Part shown: positions 63,443 through 64,000 of the stretch, one piece after another
Layout of the letters: every line of letters begins with the position of its first letter
How positions within the stretch are numbered: position 1 is the first letter of the stretch
Source of the DNA: Micromonospora cathayae
Lineage (GTDB): Bacteria; Actinomycetota; Actinomycetes; Mycobacteriales; Micromonosporaceae
Reading direction: 5' to 3'
DNA: 64,000 nucleotides
NCBI RefSeq assembly: GCF_028993575.1
Contig: NZ_CP118615.1
Span: 3,782,001 to 3,846,000, forward strand
The notes under the pieces: generated by a model
Seen by the model: the letters and a program-made list of their open reading frames with translations, nothing else
Told to the model about the DNA's origin: nothing
The model's database searches: none
Made by a program: the position numbers and the translations under genes

Positions 63443-64000
63443 TGACGCCGGCACGTCGGGCGGCGGTGGTCGGCACGCCGATCGCGCACTCCCTCTCCCC
63501 GGCGATCCACACCGCCGGGTACGCGGCGGCCGGGCTGACCGGCTGGTCGTACACCCGCTTCGAGTGCGACGCGGCCGGGCTGCCCGGCCTGGTCGCCGGG
63601 CTGGGCCCGGAGTGGGCCGGGCTGTCGGTGACCATGCCGGGCAAGGAGGCGGCGCTCGCGGTGGCCGACGCGGCGTCGCCGGTCGCCGCCGCCGTCGGTG
63701 CCGCCAACACGCTGGTACGCCGGCCGGACGGCTCGTGGTACGCGGACAACACCGACGTGACCGGCATGGTCGACGTGCTGACCGCCGCCGGGGTGCGGCC
63801 CGGGGCCACGGTGACCGTGCTCGGGGCCGGCGGGACGGCCCGTGCGGCGCTCGCCGCGGCGGCCCGGCTGGCCGCGACCTCGGTGACCGTGCTGGCCCGC
63901 CGCCCCGAGGCGATCGACGAGCTGCGCCCGGTGGCCGACACGCTGGGGGTGCCGCTGGCCGGTGCCCCGCTCGCCGACGCCGCCGCCCACCTCGACGTGG
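63442..64000 (+). CDS. aroE: shikimate dehydrogenase, 3'-truncated by window edge
   Basis: Reduces 3-dehydroshikimate to shikimate with NADPH. The first 186 residues are visible of an expected 270-290. The shikimate-site motif IAHSLSPAIH (near 14-23), SVTMPGKEAAL with catalytic Lys, ADNTDVTGM with catalytic Asp and the Rossmann motif GAGGTARAAL are present. ATG 63442 overlaps the mltG stop (TGATG). The order ruvX-mltG-aroE is conserved in actinobacteria. Confidence 0.95.
   Translation, partial: MTPARRAAVVGTPIAHSLSPAIHTAGYAAAGLTGWSYTRFECDAAGLPGLVAGLGPEWAGLSVTMPGKEAALAVADAASPVAAAVGAANTLVRRPDGSWYADNTDVTGMVDVLTAAGVRPGATVTVLGAGGTARAALAAAARLAATSVTVLARRPEAIDELRPVADTLGVPLAGAPLADAAAHLDV

Noticed and set aside
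1..64000. tRNA, rRNA or insertion-sequence genes
   Set aside because: None found by eye; no transposase or integrase motifs and no cloverleaf-like segment with a CCA-end context.

Overview
The window is about 72% GC, with strong GC-rich third-codon bias and many GTG starts and 4-nt start/stop overlaps. Gene content and order are those of a high-GC actinobacterium, most likely Micromonosporaceae (Micromonospora-like); the genus is inferred from protein flavour, not proven. There are no rRNA or tRNA genes, no insertion sequences and no CRISPR arrays.

Core blocks: dnaE (3' part) at 1-2376; ruvC-ruvA-ruvB, yajC-secD-secF, apt, rel, two cyclophilins, an MBL-fold hydrolase and hisS at 12.1-25.7 kb; aspS at 32.7-34.5 kb; rarA, a giant Pro-rich membrane-anchored protein, two small DUF proteins, alaS, ruvX, mltG and aroE (5' part) from 53.7 kb to the end. 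As I recall it, this is the same order as in mycobacteria (ruvCAB ... hisS ... aspS ... rarA ... alaS-ruvX-mltG-aroE), so genes lying between these landmarks are likely accessory.

Accessory regions: (1) 2.5-11.9 kb holds a class-V aminotransferase-like gene, a complete branched-chain-amino-acid-type ABC importer (livGF-livK-livHM), an orphan B12-binding-domain protein behind a palindrome that covers its ribosome-binding region, and a minus-strand pair of 3-hydroxybutyrate dehydrogenase and a GAF/PucR-type regulator. (2) 25.7-32.5 kb holds an acyl-ACP desaturase with a 35-nt palindromic operator, a divergent thioesterase/HxlR pair, two secreted hydrolases, an MFS exporter with an extra C-terminal domain and a small membrane protein. 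(3) 34.5-45.5 kb is the most interesting part: ten genes in three units around a stand-alone acyl carrier protein. A minus-strand operon encodes ACP, a cyclopropane-synthase-like methyltransferase, a FAD oxidoreductase, a thioester-reductase/epimerase-like protein and an SDR. Divergent from it is a coupled trio: a ThDP enzyme, an SRPBCC protein and a KAS III-like enzyme whose active-site His is Asn. Converging on the trio is a desaturase plus fatty acyl-AMP ligase operon. Together they look like an orphan pathway that activates a fatty acid, loads it on ACP, desaturates and methylates it, extends or couples it, and reduces or releases it. A Sfp-type phosphopantetheinyl transferase 5 kb away could activate the ACP. 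(4) 45.5-53.7 kb holds a 623-bp regulatory gap with two sets of 11-bp-spaced direct repeats, a hemerythrin-domain protein, an EmrB-type exporter, a large acyl-CoA dehydrogenase, the PPTase, an ArsR regulator with a three-part operator over its own start, and an MFS transporter.

Several gene pairs are separated by long perfect GC-rich hairpins, listed as terminators or regulatory palindromes. Functions of the 34.5-45.5 kb cluster are inferred from families; its product is unknown.
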